64,000 nucleotides of DNA from Meghimatium bilineatum (lineage: Eukaryota; Mollusca; Gastropoda; Stylommatophora; Philomycidae), in the NCBI GenBank assembly GCA_034231615.1, contig CM067322.1:63131032-63195031 (forward strand), given 5' to 3'. Each line of letters starts with the position of its first letter. Within the stretch, counting starts at the first letter, position 1. Shown piece after piece: positions 1 to 10,359 of the stretch. The translations under genes were made by a program, and so were the position numbers. The notes beneath the pieces are model-generated. The model had not been told where the DNA came from. It made no database searches and saw only the letters and a program-made list of their open reading frames with translations.

Positions 1-192
1 TTTACAACAAAATATGCCATGAGTTCTTTAGGAAGTACAATGTAAATGATTCGTGTCACCTGCATATACATTATCAAAGCATATGTACTATTTTATTAAG
101 GTATTCAATATATTCTGGGGTAATTATTTGCTGTAATCTTTAAATTACTCTCATGTACTAATTGCACACATAAAACTAATAGCTTATGACTT
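1..192. other. Left edge, no gene recognised
   Basis: AT-rich sequence with no recognisable coding potential. It ends in the 9-bp direct repeat TTATGACTT (184-192) that flanks the retroelement to its right. If P450 gene A is complete in the genome, this stretch lies inside its intron 2. Confidence 0.5.
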
Positions 193-527
193 CTTCTTCT
201 TCTTCTTCTTCTCGTACGGAGTTTGACATGTCTACACAGCAAGTCCTGTTTTCTTAATAAATGCTGATGTATTTGAAAGCTCCTCTGTGCTCCCATACAT
301 CTTTCTGTGGATATCCATCTTTCAAACATGTCAACTATTCGGTTTGCATAATACCATGGTTGCTGGTGCGCCTCTCGGCCTGGCATCTCTGACTTCAGTA
401 CCTGTGCTTGCTTACGCAGGATTGTGACCCTGCTCGATATTGGGTTGGCCCGACCAATCTTAGTTTCCATCCTCTGTTTGCTGGACTAAGCCCCATCTCC
501 ACTTCAAGGAGTTGGCCTCGATTGGGT
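193..527 (-). mobile_element. 335-bp non-autonomous LINE-derived element with 9-bp target-site duplication
   Basis: The direct repeat TTATGACTT at 184-192 and 528-536 brackets a 335-bp insert. Read on the minus strand it opens with a GC-rich head (core GGAAACTAAGA) that matches the 5' leader of the full-length LINE at 31320-31457, and it ends in a (GAA)n tail like that LINE's 3' end (core TAGACATGT). Between head and tail the whole endonuclease-RT-RNase H region is absent. This is the structure of an internally deleted LINE, or a SINE-like element built from LINE head and tail, mobilised in trans. The open frame across it (105-470) has LINE-tail character and is not a host gene. Confidence 0.75.
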
Positions 528-536
528 TTATGACTT

Positions 537-1111
537 AAAGTAAAGGTAGATCCCTTGGCAGACACCTGCCGTCGGGGATGAAGATAACTCTTCATGCTAC
601 TAAGCTGCAGAAACTATTAGATGGAGTGGCCATTTCCCTTCTTTGCTATTTTTACCTCCCCTAACTCATGCGTCAGGTACTTATTCAGCTAGTTCGTCTG
701 AAGAAACTGTCGTGTCATGTGAGAACTCACGACCCTAATATATTATTTTTATCCTAACGTGGTTTTGAACCTGGAACGCTGTAACCTGGTAAAAGTAAGC
801 GAGCTCACTTTTAATCACACAATCAACTGGGCTACCGTGTTAATGAATTAAGCACAGATAAAATATTGTATTGGTTAAACAAAATGTACCTTTTTAAGGT
901 GAGGAACACTTCTTTCAACCTTGGATATTAGTCCAAATTGGTTATATCAGAACTCTACATCCATAAAAAAAAGTATTGAGGATCGCAGATCTGCTATGTC
1001 AGTCGCCACGACCTTCTACTAACAGTTATTCGCCTATTTTATTTATTTTATAAAATTGTAACATATAGGGGATTTCCTATTAAAGTTCTGAGAAATACAA
1101 ATCAACATAAA
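537..1111. other. No gene recognised
   Basis: AT-rich sequence between the LINE-derived element and the DNA transposon. I see no coding frame and no repeat family that I can name. Confidence 0.4.
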
Positions 1112-1114
1112 TTA

Positions 1115-1195
1115 CACTGCGCAACACATAAAAAATTACAGACATGAAAATAATCATTTCCTACTGAAAATGTGGTGAGAAAAACGAATATCACA
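1115..1195 (+). repeat. Left terminal inverted repeat
   Basis: Outer 11 bp CACTGCGCAAC plus an inner conserved block at 1158-1195. The middle about 30 bp is diverged and A-rich. Confidence 0.8.
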
Positions 1196-1476
1196 TTAAA
1201 AATTCTCAGTTTGCTTTTATTGCTGTGATATTCCTTGTTTATTGTGTCGAAAAAAGTGGAAAATTTTTCTCACGAAAAATTTATTCAGCGACGAATGCAT
1301 GTTGACACCGTGCGACTTCTTTCAATGGCCGCTATATTGTTTAAATCGTGTGTTGATGTAAAAAACAAACCACATATTTCAACATGTGTATATAATTAAT
1401 ATTTTCAAGTAGTATATATATATTTTATTTTCCAGTGCTATAAATGTCTGAATTTGTATAAAGATTGGATTCCATA

Positions 1477-3147
1477 ATGTCACGAAAGTGCGTTAATAGT
1501 GCTAACAATTTTTGCTATGTTTGTGGCGAGGGGACGTTGTCGTCTCAAAAACGGAAAATTACACCTTTAATTAAAACTGCATATCATCTTTACTTCGGCT
1601 GTAAGATAGGTGATCAAGACAAACCCTGGGCACCTCACATTTGCTGTATTACATGTACTGTGAAACTCTGTGGTTGGCTGAATGGCAAAGTGCGATCAAT
1701 GCCTTTCGCGATTCCTATGATATGGAGAGAGCCGAGAGATCATGTAAGTGACTGCTATTTTTGTATGGTGCCTCCTCTCCAACACGGAATATCTAAAAAG
1801 AAGAAGTGGACTTTGAATTACCCCAATATTCCATCAGCTATACGGCCAGTACCACATGGAAAAGATCTGCCTGTTCCTACCTCACCCAACCAGAAAGTTA
1901 TAGAGCTTGATGCAGATTGTGGTCAAGAAATACAACCTAAGTTTGAACAGGAAGATACTCAATTCACACCAATAGGTTCTGTTGATATTCTACATGGAAT
2001 TTCTCAAAATGAACTAAGTGACTTAATTCGAGATCTTGACTTATCTAAAACAAAAGCTGAACTTCTTGCATCAATACTTCAGCAGTGGAATCTCCTGGAT
2101 AAAAATGTTAAGGTGTCTATGTACAGAGAACGTCAGAAATCTCTAACTCCATTTTTCACAATGAATAATAGCATTGTTGCTTGCCATGATGTTAATGGGC
2201 TTATGGAACCTTTGAAAATAGAGCACATACAACAAGAGTGGAGGTTATTCATTGACTCATCAAAGTTAAGTTTGAAAGCAGTTTTGCTACACAATGGCAA
2301 TTCATTACCTTCTATCCCTATAGGCCATGCTGTCCACATGAAGGAGACTTATGAAAATATGAAATTACTTCTTAAAGCAATAAAATATGATGATCATCAG
2401 TGGCAGATTTGTGCAGACTTGAAAGTTATTGCAATTTTACTTGGCATGCAATTAGGTTACACAAAATATTGTTGCTTTCTGTGTGAATGGGACAGTGGAC
2501 AGAGAACTTCTCATTACATTAGGAAAACTTGGCCTGATAGGAAGATTATGGAGCCTGGTGAAAAGAATGTACAGCAAATTTCTTTGGTTGATAGAAATAA
2601 AATAATTCTACCTCCTCTTCATATTAAATTGGGGTTAATGAAGAACTTTATCAAGGGCATGAATAGGGAGGGAGAGGCATTTAAGTACTTGAGGAAAAAA
2701 TGTCATTACCTTAGTGATGGTAAAATAAAGGAAGGATTATTTGTAGGCCCACAGATAAGGGAACTGTTGAAAAATGAGCATTTTGATGCCATTATTCATG
2801 GGAATGAGAAAGGTGCATGGCAATCTTTCAAATGTGTTGTACAAAATTTTCTGGGCAATCATAGAAGTGAGAACTATCCTGTTGCTATTAATGAACTTCT
2901 GACAGCATATCAACAATTAGGTTGCAACATGTCACTTAAGATCCACTTCCTGGATTCTCATCTTGATTTCTTCCCTCCAAATTGTGGTGCAGTAAGTGAT
3001 GAACATGGGGAGCGTTTCCACCAAGACATTGCATTGATGGAAAAAAGGTACCAGGGTAAGTGGAATACATCCATGCTTGCTGACTACTGCTGGAATGTCA
3101 CAAGAGAAGCTCCAGAAGTGGTATACAAGAGGAAAAGGAAACAATAA
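1477..3147 (+). CDS. Transposase-like protein of the CACTG element
   Basis: A 556-aa single-exon ORF. The frame is open from a TTG at 1465, but the first ATG is 1477, so I start there. The N-terminal 100 residues are cysteine-rich (CxxC at 13-16, 57-60 and 93-96), which suggests zinc binding and DNA recognition. Basic runs KKKK (about residue 110) and KRKRK at the C-terminus could be nuclear signals. The core has features expected of a DDE transposase with a zinc insertion: an acidic residue in FIDSSK (D260), one in ADLKVI (D314), CFLC (C333, C336), a histidine in PPLHIKLG (H382), and DEHGERFHQD near the C-terminus (E509/E512, H510/H515). I recall similar proteins in other invertebrate genomes, annotated as uncharacterised. 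The family is inferred from termini plus these residues; the catalytic assignments are tentative. There is no stop or frameshift. Confidence 0.85.
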   Translation: MSRKCVNSANNFCYVCGEGTLSSQKRKITPLIKTAYHLYFGCKIGDQDKPWAPHICCITCTVKLCGWLNGKVRSMPFAIPMIWREPRDHVSDCYFCMVPPLQHGISKKKKWTLNYPNIPSAIRPVPHGKDLPVPTSPNQKVIELDADCGQEIQPKFEQEDTQFTPIGSVDILHGISQNELSDLIRDLDLSKTKAELLASILQQWNLLDKNVKVSMYRERQKSLTPFFTMNNSIVACHDVNGLMEPLKIEHIQQEWRLFIDSSKLSLKAVLLHNGNSLPSIPIGHAVHMKETYENMKLLLKAIKYDDHQWQICADLKVIAILLGMQLGYTKYCCFLCEWDSGQRTSHYIRKTWPDRKIMEPGEKNVQQISLVDRNKIILPPLHIKLGLMKNFIKGMNREGEAFKYLRKKCHYLSDGKIKEGLFVGPQIRELLKNEHFDAIIHGNEKGAWQSFKCVVQNFLGNHRSENYPVAINELLTAYQQLGCNMSLKIHFLDSHLDFFPPNCGAVSDEHGERFHQDIALMEKRYQGKWNTSMLADYCWNVTREAPEVVYKRKRKQ

Positions 3148-3218
3148 GAAATAGGATTTTTAATACAAATATTGAAATTACAATAACTCAAAAACTAGAG
3201 CTAATAAACATTTTCTGA

Positions 3219-3308
3219 TGTCATATTCGTTTTTCTCAACCCATTTTCAGTAGGAATTGACTAATTTTATACTTGTAAAAAAAAAAAACTTTTTTTTGTT
3301 GCGCAGTG
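3219..3308 (-). repeat. Right terminal inverted repeat
   Basis: Reverse complement of the left end: the outer 11 bp are identical and the inner block is nearly so. A poly(A)/poly(T) stretch at about 3278-3297 replaces the left end's middle. Confidence 0.8.
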
Positions 3309-3756
3309 TTATTTATAAGTGAATGATTGGTCTCAAGACAGCGTCTGGAGGATAATGGAATCGCTATTGAAAGATTAAAGGTCAGATCTTATTCAGAAAA
3401 ATAAAATTTCAGCTCTCATTGGAAACATACGCTAGAGTGTGTTGGCGTCCAGGACAGATACCTGTTACTACAAGAATAAATCTGCCATTATCTTTCTTTA
3501 AAGAATATAGTCTCTTTCTTTGTTTCTTTCTTTTCACTTTATACCGATATATGCCTTACAGCACAATTTCTTATTATTTTGTTGTTGTATATCGGCGTAG
3601 TATTTTTTATTGACATATTTACTAATGGTTATAGTAAAAATATATAATTTTGTGGGGGCTATTTAAGTTGTTTAATCATGGAAGGGGACGACGAGCATTC
3701 TATCGTCTATATTGACCTTACACCGTCACCACCGGTGGCTATAAAGTGATGTTCTC
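3309..3756. other. No gene recognised
   Basis: AT-rich spacer between the DNA transposon and a LINE 3' end. Only short, low-complexity frames are seen. Confidence 0.4.
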
Positions 3757-4003
3757 TAAATTGTTCACTGAGACAACAAATCATGTGGTTTTAACACGCT
3801 TTCAGACTACCCACAGATAGTATGCCAGAAATGGCCATGACACATAGACATAACGGTTATAAAGCCAGAGGCAGACCATGTAAAAGATGAATCACAGAAA
3901 TCAAAGAAGCCACAGGAGCAAGCTTCCAAAAAGCGCACAAGAAGGCCATCTCAAGAGAACTCTTCCACCCCTTACGTCGCAAGGAAAATAAAGGCCACAG
4001 AGT
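3757..4003 (+). mobile_element. RTE-like LINE 3' end, 5'-truncated
   Basis: In frame it reads fragments such as NGYKARGRPCKR and ITEIKEATGASFQKAHKKA, the C-terminal tail common to RTE-like ORF2 proteins, with a TGA where Trp is expected after PCKR. It runs directly into the GATA-repeat tail. A sister copy lies at about 10600-10870. Confidence 0.7.
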
Positions 4004-4116
<113 letters not shown>

Positions 4117-4756
4117 CTACGCCATATGAATTGTGAGTAGTTATTGCAGATCTGTGTGACGTCATTGCCCTTACATAATTTATGGGGGAAAAACCCATTA
4201 CTGCCCTTATCCATTGGGTAGTGGGTAATATAGTTCGTAGCACAATAAAGTTATGTATTGATCAAGGAATAGAATTAACTCAGGAGCAAATAGCAATACT
4301 TGCTGAGGAGTACACTGGGACAAGGAAATACACAGCTTTCCATGACGTCATACTAAAAACAAATAGTTCATTTAATTCTGACTAGCTGACTAAGAATTGT
4401 ACTAATTGTCCCACATGGTCACAATAAATACCCACAAGTCATGTGATGTATTGTCACCAGTAGTATAAATGAGTGCGCAGCGAATGTGCGGATATGCATA
4501 CTATTTTATTTAATACTTTATAATAAATTATTGTAAATTTATTGTAAAAGTTTGCAATAAATGTAGTGAAAATGAAATTATTAATGGTAGGAATAGTGCT
4601 ACAATTTCTGCAGCAAATCAATAGTAATGGTCGTAGCATCACTAACACTGGTACTGGTAGCGTAATTACTAGAGACATTAATAGCTGTAAGAATAGCGAT
4701 AGTAGTAGAAGTAGTAGTAGTTTGAATTATTATAGTAATAGCAAAGTTTCACTAAC

Positions 4757-4871
4757 GTCATCAACAAAAAATGGTGGTCTGTCAGAAAATGCATCTGCTT
4801 TCTTGACCATAGCTTCCTTGATTATGTCGTAACCGTTGAGGACAACCACTGGAGTAGCTCCTAGGTACAAG
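4757..4871 (-). CDS. Gene A exon 2
   Basis: Encodes 38 codons plus one base completing the split codon. It contains ATPVVVLNGYDIIKEAMV and KADAFSDRPPFF, the P450 N-lobe beta-sheet and B-helix region. Both splice sites are canonical, and the frame is closed by stops only beyond the donor. Confidence 0.9.
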
Positions 4872-7800
4872 CTGCAAAAACAAGCAAAAATGCAAAACTC
4901 ACAAAATTTAAATATCACATTGAAAATGTAACCTACACAACAAATGTCACAGTGGAATAATATTAGAATATAAAACATCTTGTATCACATATAGTACATT
5001 TGTCGAAGTAAGACAATGTCATCATCTAGACTTCTTGTATCCCATTTAGAACATTTATCATAAAAATGAAACGTCATCTTCTATATTTCGCATATCACAG
5101 ATAAAACATATGACATAGTAAGACAATTCATAATCTATCCATATTTATATCACATATAGAATATGTCAGAGTGTGACAACATCAAAATCTATACTAGAAT
5201 TATGACTTATCATAACAGGTGATTATCAGTGCTTATCGGGAAAATCCAGAGGTGCTCCTATCTTCGTCTAAATAAATCCATCAGAGTATAGCGACGGACA
5301 GTTTCAGTTGCTAGTTCATCTATCAATATCGACGTATATCGAATATGATTCTATTTGCAAGCTGTTCCAATCCTATAACAATCTCACAATAACAAACAAC
5401 AAATCATGGGAGCTACAACAATTCACAATTTTAAAAATCTTGTGAGCGAAAAGGTCTCTCAGCGCACTAGCTACGTCAGAACGATCCATTGTAACTGTGA
5501 CCATGCTCGCCAGTGTATCGACTCGTTCATTACCCTCAACACCCAAATGTCCACGCACCTCGCCTATACATATATATATAAATTGTGGAAGTTATTAAAT
5601 AGTCTTTATACAATGTTCAAACGTATAGCATGGTAGTGAGAACAATGGCACGTGTACCTTTGATTCGTGCGATGCTATTACCCTTCCGATCACACACAAT
5701 ATTTCAAAGTCTCTAAAAGTAAATGTCATTATAGAGATGATGTTGTTAACTCCAGCATCAATGCCATTAGCTCTGGAGAGAGTCCTACCAACGATAGGTG
5801 AACATGTCGACTGGTAGGAGACAGTTTTTATTGACCTTCATGATTGATTCAGGGCACAGTACACTGGAAGAGGGTTGAAACATTACCTCCGTATTTTTGG
5901 TGTTGATGGTCAGGTCAAGCATATCACAAGCTATAGAAACCATGACCATGCGGGCTTCCATATCTTTTTCAAAGCTGGCAGTAAGTGCACAGTCATCAGA
6001 AAACATCAGATCATGATGCTTATCTCACTCACCTTGGTGAAGACTTGTGTTCGTCCGAGGTTAACTAACTCTTCATCATTGCTACATTACATTTTTTCAA
6101 TCATGAATACTGCTTATAAGCAGGGCAGTGAACACCATGCCGAAAAATATTGCAATCGGCACATAGTCCTGTTTGATGTTAATGTATGACGGTAAGCAAG
6201 AGCTCGCTAAAGATCTGTTCTAGTAGCTTCGTCTTCTTCTGCGTTTACTCTATTATAACCAATATGAATAATATTCCCGACGGAGAGCATGAAGTGCTTT
6301 GTACTGTTAGTTCCACAGTTGAACTGTGTTATTTGCACCTCGGTTGGCTCACTTTGTGGCCCGGATATCCGAGGCCCAGCACATTCATTTTTGTCATGCC
6401 TTTATTTGGAGCAGTAGGCTTCCCTAGCATGTGACAGCCTGCCTATCTGTCGACGGGCAGCGGGTGTGTATTGACTCTTCGCCGAGATGATTGCCGTTCA
6501 CGTCTATCTCGCATGAAGTGGTCCGCTGCAATTGAACTTACTTTGTGTAATTAGACGTTTTGTGCCTGTGTCCATCGGGTACTGAACTTATTTTTCTTCC
6601 GTGAACCTGGCTTCGGCTTAGGAAGAACTCGAGAGTAGATTTGGACCAGAGCTATTTCGCCTTATTTGCCGAGGTATCGTTCACATACATCGTGAACCCC
6701 TCGTCTAAGTTTGAGTCCACCACACATTTGGGAGCAAGGCGTATTCTCGAGCTGAACAGCCATGTCCCATTTGTGCCTGGGCACATTAGATACTGAACCC
6801 TTTCTCTTCGCGAGCATGTTTCCGGTATAGGAGGTACTCGACAGTTGGTCTTGGGCTGCCTTTTTGGCAAAGTGCCCGCTATTGGGTCTCTGCCCGTAAG
6901 GAACACCGGCAAATAGACATTTGTCTCGAGCTATCAGAAGTTGTAGTTCCGATTTCCTTGGAACGTTTTCCCTTTCTAATTGCAGTTGCGCTGCCCTCTG
7001 GAACTGTGCTGTCCTCTCATTATACTTAGTAATTTATCTTTTCATCTCTAACTATGCATCTGTCTTTTTGTGTCATTTGCATTGGCCGCTCCTCCAATGT
7101 TCGGACCGGACTGTTTTTGCTTCGCAGTGTCGACATTGACGCTGTATGCGTTTATTGTCCAAGACTCGCACCCATATGTTAGTATAGGAGTTATATAGCA
7201 CTGCAGAACTCCCTTTCTCACTTCTAATGACAGAGTCATATTACACAATATATTTGTTTCATTTTTCTGAATGTTTTTTCTGCCTGTTCTATTCTGCTTC
7301 TTATTTCTGTTGAACTTCTCCCATCTGCGGTAATCGTTGTGCCTAAATGTTTGAATTTGTGGACCTGTTTTAATACTATATCATTCACTTGATCTTGCAA
7401 AATGTGGTATGTTTTGTTTCTTTGAAGTAACCATTACTTCTGTTTTCCTTATATTATATTTAGAAAGAAGCCTTCCTTTTTACTTTCTGTGACTACTACA
7501 TTAATTAATTCTTGAAGGTCTTCCTCACTTTTTGCAATCAGAACAGTGTCATCCACATATTTCAAATTATTTATGTTATGTCCTCCCACAGATATTCCAG
7601 GGATATCAACTATTATATTCATTATGTTTTCACTGTATAAAGAGAACAGGTCTGGTGAAAGTACACATTCCTGTTTAACTCCTTGTTTTATTTGTTGAAA
7701 AGGGCCAAATTGATTTCCTACTCTTATTGCTGCTATTTTTTACCAGTACATGTTCTGGACGATTCTTAAATCCTTATTGTCGATGTTCAAATTCTCTAGT

Positions 7801-9331
7801 ATGTGTATAAGTTCACTATGTTTAACTTTATCATGGGTTTTTTTCTTTAAAAAAATCAACAAGCAGAAAGCAAACTTGATATTCGTTAATTTGTATGTGT
7901 AATTCCTGTCTGCTAATAAATTGGATGACACCTTTTTATGAAAATAAAATCGTTATATATGAGGAGGTGTGAAATGTACACACATTGTGGCTGAATTTCC
8001 AGTACTAAATGTCATTTTCGTATTTGCTGTATATGGAGGGGAGGGGGTTGAACCACAATTCCCTGCCCCTTGATCTACGGATTTGGACGTAGTACATCTC
8101 AAGATAATGCGTGGCCCCTTATTGAATCATATCCAGTCTGATAATATATGTATCACTGGTCGTAAACATGGCACAAGCACATTCCATACCAGAAACAACA
8201 AGATCCTTATATAGCATGCAATGCAAGTAGTTCTTACAGAATATCACAAGCTGTAGTTGTTCTCAATGCTGATAGACATTTACGGGATTTGTTTTATGGC
8301 ACGGTCAACATGTTCTCTGAAGCAAAGTTGACAATCAAATATCACTCCCAGCTAACACAAGGCAAGTATTATAAAAATGTTCATCGCATTAAATTTCACT
8401 GCTTGAGTTTCTGTTTTGATGATGCTATTGTTTAGATAATCTATAAATATAATGTTCTTACATCATAAATAGAACATATTTCAGAATAAGAGAACTTTAA
8501 CCTATACTTTTTGTATCATCTAAAACTTCAGTGTCATCTCGTGAGTTTTTAGAAGTGTAGACGCCGAGTGACTTTTTCAGTAGGAAGGTAGTTCTTCCCC
8601 TCCCCCCCTTTTCCCCCCACCAGATACACATATTCACGGCCCTATATAAAATATTAACTAGTGTAAAAACATATATAATCTAATGCAGTTCCATGCATCT
8701 GTTTCCTCTCTGTAAAAATACTTAGTAGATAAATGGGGGTGAGCGTTGTTCAAACTCCCCCTTTAGCAAATCTAAGATGACTGTTAGCACTATGAACTTA
8801 AAGGTCGATAAAAATCCCACTCTTTTTTTTTAAATTTTTAAACCTGATTTTTCACAGAGGTCTTCAAACATTCAGTCAAACAGTGGGATTTACACATGAT
8901 AGTGAATGTCATTTTCTGTATGAAACCCCCCCCCCCCGCCCTAGTAAGGTAAACATGTCGACGGCCCTGTGACTACTCACTCAATAAATGTTGACTCTGT
9001 TGAAAGGGCACTTTATAGTTTATTCTCTCACAAATTATATAGTATACATATATTAACTATATAACTATATAAATAATAGTATAATCTTATATATATTCTT
9101 TGCAACACATTTCAATTGTAAGGTTGTATTATTTTCTCACCAGTATATTTCACCACATTGCTTCATCCACTTCAGAAATTGAGGTCGAGGGTCATGACCA
9201 AAATGGAAAAGGTGGCCAACAATAGGTAAAGGTCGCGTTGGCCAAGATGGTAGACCGGGATGTGAACGTTGAGTCCAGAGAAAGACAATCATAAAAACCG
9301 CTGCAGCTACCAGAAACGTTGTCAGTTCCAT
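4757..9331 (-). CDS. CYP2-clan cytochrome P450, gene A (exons 1-2 only)
   Basis: Exon 1 is 9141-9331 (191 nt) and exon 2 is 4757-4871 (115 nt). Exon 1 encodes a membrane-anchor helix (LVAAAVFMIVFLW) and a proline-rich hinge (PSWPTRPLPIVGHL). It ends in phase 2 at a GTGAGA donor. Exon 2 follows a TTTTTGCAG acceptor, completes IYC-LYLGATPVVVLNG, and ends after FFVDD at a GTTAGT donor in phase 0. Lengths and phases equal those of gene B, so A is its paralogue. The expected large exon 3 (haem-binding half) is not between 4756 and 1. The intron-2 distance in B is 6.6 kb, so it may lie beyond the left edge, or be lost. Known role of the family: ER-bound monooxygenase; the substrate cannot be read from sequence. 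Confidence 0.85.
4960..5215 (-). repeat. Degenerate ~54-bp tandem repeat, intron 1 (exon 2 side) of gene A
   Basis: Units beginning CTTGTATC recur at 4979 and 5034, with weaker units near 5088 and 5142, each followed by ACATATAGAACAT-like and AGACAA-like words. Related units lie at 8430-8540, 32040-32230 and 35460-35690. Confidence 0.65.
5270..5560 (-). mobile_element. LINE RNase H fragment in gene A intron 1
   Basis: Minus strand reads GHLGVEGNERVDTLASM, the C-terminal RNase H motif of ORF2 in LINEs with RNase H, followed by TVTMDRSDVASALRDLF. A paralogous copy is at 32400-32940 in gene B intron 1, so the insertion predates the gene duplication. Confidence 0.7.
5690..6030 (-). mobile_element. 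LINE reverse transcriptase fragment
   Basis: Minus strand reads LMFSDDCALTAS (YADD box as FSDD), then LTINTKNTEVMFQP and a VDMFTYRW segment in which Arg replaces the usual Leu of YLG. This is RT palm plus the following region of a LINE, broken on both sides. Confidence 0.75.
6230..7140 (+). mobile_element. GC-rich LINE 3'UTR fragment
   Basis: Over its length it matches 47,930-48,880, which directly follows a LINE ORF2 stop codon. Shared words include GTGTTATTTGCACCTCGGTT, GACAGCCTGCCTATCTGTCG and CATTGGCCGCTCCTCCAATG. It is cut at about 7140 by an oppositely oriented LINE. Short frames inside it are not genes. Confidence 0.7.
7141..7960 (-). mobile_element. RTE-like LINE fragment with RT domain
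   Basis: Minus strand reads KYVDDTVLIAKSEEDLQEL at about 7520-7575 (YxDD catalytic box as YVDD). Downstream in ORF2 sense it reads ITPILTYGCESWTINA (about 7160-7210), typical of the region after the RT domain. Several frames are broken. Confidence 0.85.
8060..8400 (-). mobile_element. LINE ORF2 fragment, RT/thumb region
   Basis: Minus strand carries sequence related to LYQERVVSSIECAY and a REHVDRVI-like segment, interrupted by stops. It corresponds position for position to 35060-35400 in gene B intron 1, so it was present before the duplication. Confidence 0.6.
8430..8540 (-). repeat. ~54-bp degenerate repeat, intron 1 (exon 1 side) of gene A
   Basis: Two diverged units (ACATCATAAATAGAACAT and TTTTGTATCATCTAAAAC) of the repeat also found at 4960-5215. 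Confidence 0.5.
9141..9331 (-). CDS. Gene A exon 1 (signal anchor and hinge)
   Basis: ATG at 9329-9331 has A at -3 and G at +4. The donor is CTG|GTGAGA at 9140/9141. It is closely similar to gene B exon 1 and has no frame break. Confidence 0.9.
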
Positions 9332-9393
9332 AGTTGACCTGTCAGATAAGGTGTTGGAATCTAGTATGAATATTTGTACACTGGCTCACAAAT

Positions 9394-9449
9394 CGTTCTT
9401 CCACTATCGTTCTTCCACTATCGTTCTTCCACTATCGTTCTTCCACTAT
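9394..9449. repeat. Four perfect 14-bp tandem copies upstream of gene A
   Basis: CGTTCTTCCACTAT occurs four times head to tail, 63-118 bp upstream of the gene A start codon, in the 5'UTR or core promoter. It is absent at the matching place upstream of gene B. Confidence 0.95.
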
Positions 9450-9465
9450 CTATACAGTGCAATCT

Positions 9466-9536
9466 GAATATAAAACGCGGTGTGTACCTGCAGAATAGAA
9501 TATATAGTGATTTGTCAGTACATAAATATAGTTAGC
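9466..9536 (-). promoter_or_regulatory. Conserved upstream block, candidate core promoter of gene A
   Basis: GAATATAAAACGCGGTGTGT through CAGTACATAAATATAG on the plus strand is conserved with 36004-36070 upstream of gene B, while the DNA between it and the ATG differs. On the minus strand it contains TATATTTAT and TTTATATTC, weak TATA-like words. The promoter role is inferred from conservation and position only. Confidence 0.3.
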
Positions 9537-9904
9537 CTACAGGTACCGGTACTTCAACAGTGTTTCACCTGTTCTTTACTTAGGTCCATATCTTTTCTCA
9601 CACAAGTAATACGTCCTCTGACATGAATACATTTGTCCTATATTTTGGTATCAATACTTCTATCGTCCGAGGCGTCTTATTCTGATAAGTTTGTCCTCTT
9701 CATACTTACTCAAACAAGTGCAGGTTATCAAATTCTGTCTATGACTGTATACAGACGTCATGAGAGCTATATTGATACCTATGTTTGTAGTTTTTTTTAA
9801 GGTTCAGGATCACGTTGCATTAATATCTTATCATAGTCGAGTACACAATACATGTCTTAAACATATCTGTCAATCATTATTTTGCTCGTCAGCATTTGTT
9901 CTTA

Positions 9905-10145
9905 AACTCTTGCAGATTAGCAGGATGTAGTTTGTAGAACGGAGTGCATTATGGCATGTTTTATAGCTTGGTTGCGATATCTATGCCTATCGGTCTGGCA
10001 GATTGAACATCAGGATAAATTCTGGGTCACTTTGACGTTCAATGGATAGGACAACCACCTTTAATCCACTACCTCCTTAGTTGCCTCTTACAATGTGCAT
10101 GACAGGTAACACTTTCGCTATTCATTCTAACCTTTCGGGCCCAGT
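9905..10145 (-). repeat. ~250-bp SINE-like dispersed repeat
   Basis: Reverse-complement member of a family also at 15490-15735, 36840-37090, 37135-37320, 40825-41090 and 59790-60060. Shared words are CAGATTAGCAGGATGTAG and CTACCTCCTTAGTTGCCTC. No coding potential. Confidence 0.65.
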
Positions 10146-10229
10146 AACATAAACGAGAATTTTAGTCTGAGAAATCAATCCAATGTATCCTGTTTTGCAG
10201 CGTGGCAGGGATAGCTGTGTCTTTCGATT

Positions 10230-10357
10230 TCACACAGTCTACTTTTTAAACAACACTGGAATCAAAGGTCTATGGGCCACTGTATGAATTACAAAATACA
10301 GTGGAAGAGTTACAGATATATACATGTTTCAAGTGAACGAAAGAAGAAGAAGAAGAC
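10230..10357 (+). mobile_element. 5'-truncated tail of the full-length-LINE family
   Basis: Matches the complement of 27415-27530, the 3' end of the 4-kb LINE, including CAAGTGAACGAAAGAAGAAG and the (GAA)n tail. Confidence 0.8.
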
Positions 10358-10359
10358 TT

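Larger units (their letters stand above)
1115..3308 (+). mobile_element. DNA transposon with CACTG termini, TTA target duplication and an intact ORF
   Basis: The ends are inverted: CACTGCGCAAC at 1115-1125 and its reverse complement at 3298-3308. TTA occurs directly outside both (1112-1114 and 3309-3311). A second inverted block lies further in: about 37 bp at 1158-1195 (core TCCTACTGAAAATG) matches the complement of about 3219-3260 with few mismatches, so the inverted repeat is roughly 80-90 bp with a diverged middle. The 2194-bp element holds one uninterrupted 556-codon gene. CACTG termini with a 3-bp TTA duplication are what is known for CMC (CACTA/Chapaev-type) transposons; the superfamily is my inference. 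Open gene, recognisable inverted ends and matching duplication suggest a young insertion. Confidence 0.85.

Noticed and set aside
1465-1476. Start of the transposase at TTG 1465
   Set aside because: An in-frame ATG lies four codons downstream at 1477; animal genes rarely start at TTG.
4182-4385. 67-aa plus-strand ORF starting MGEKPITALIHW
   Set aside because: No recognisable domain; it lies in intron 2 sequence of gene A and partly matches non-coding B-copy DNA.
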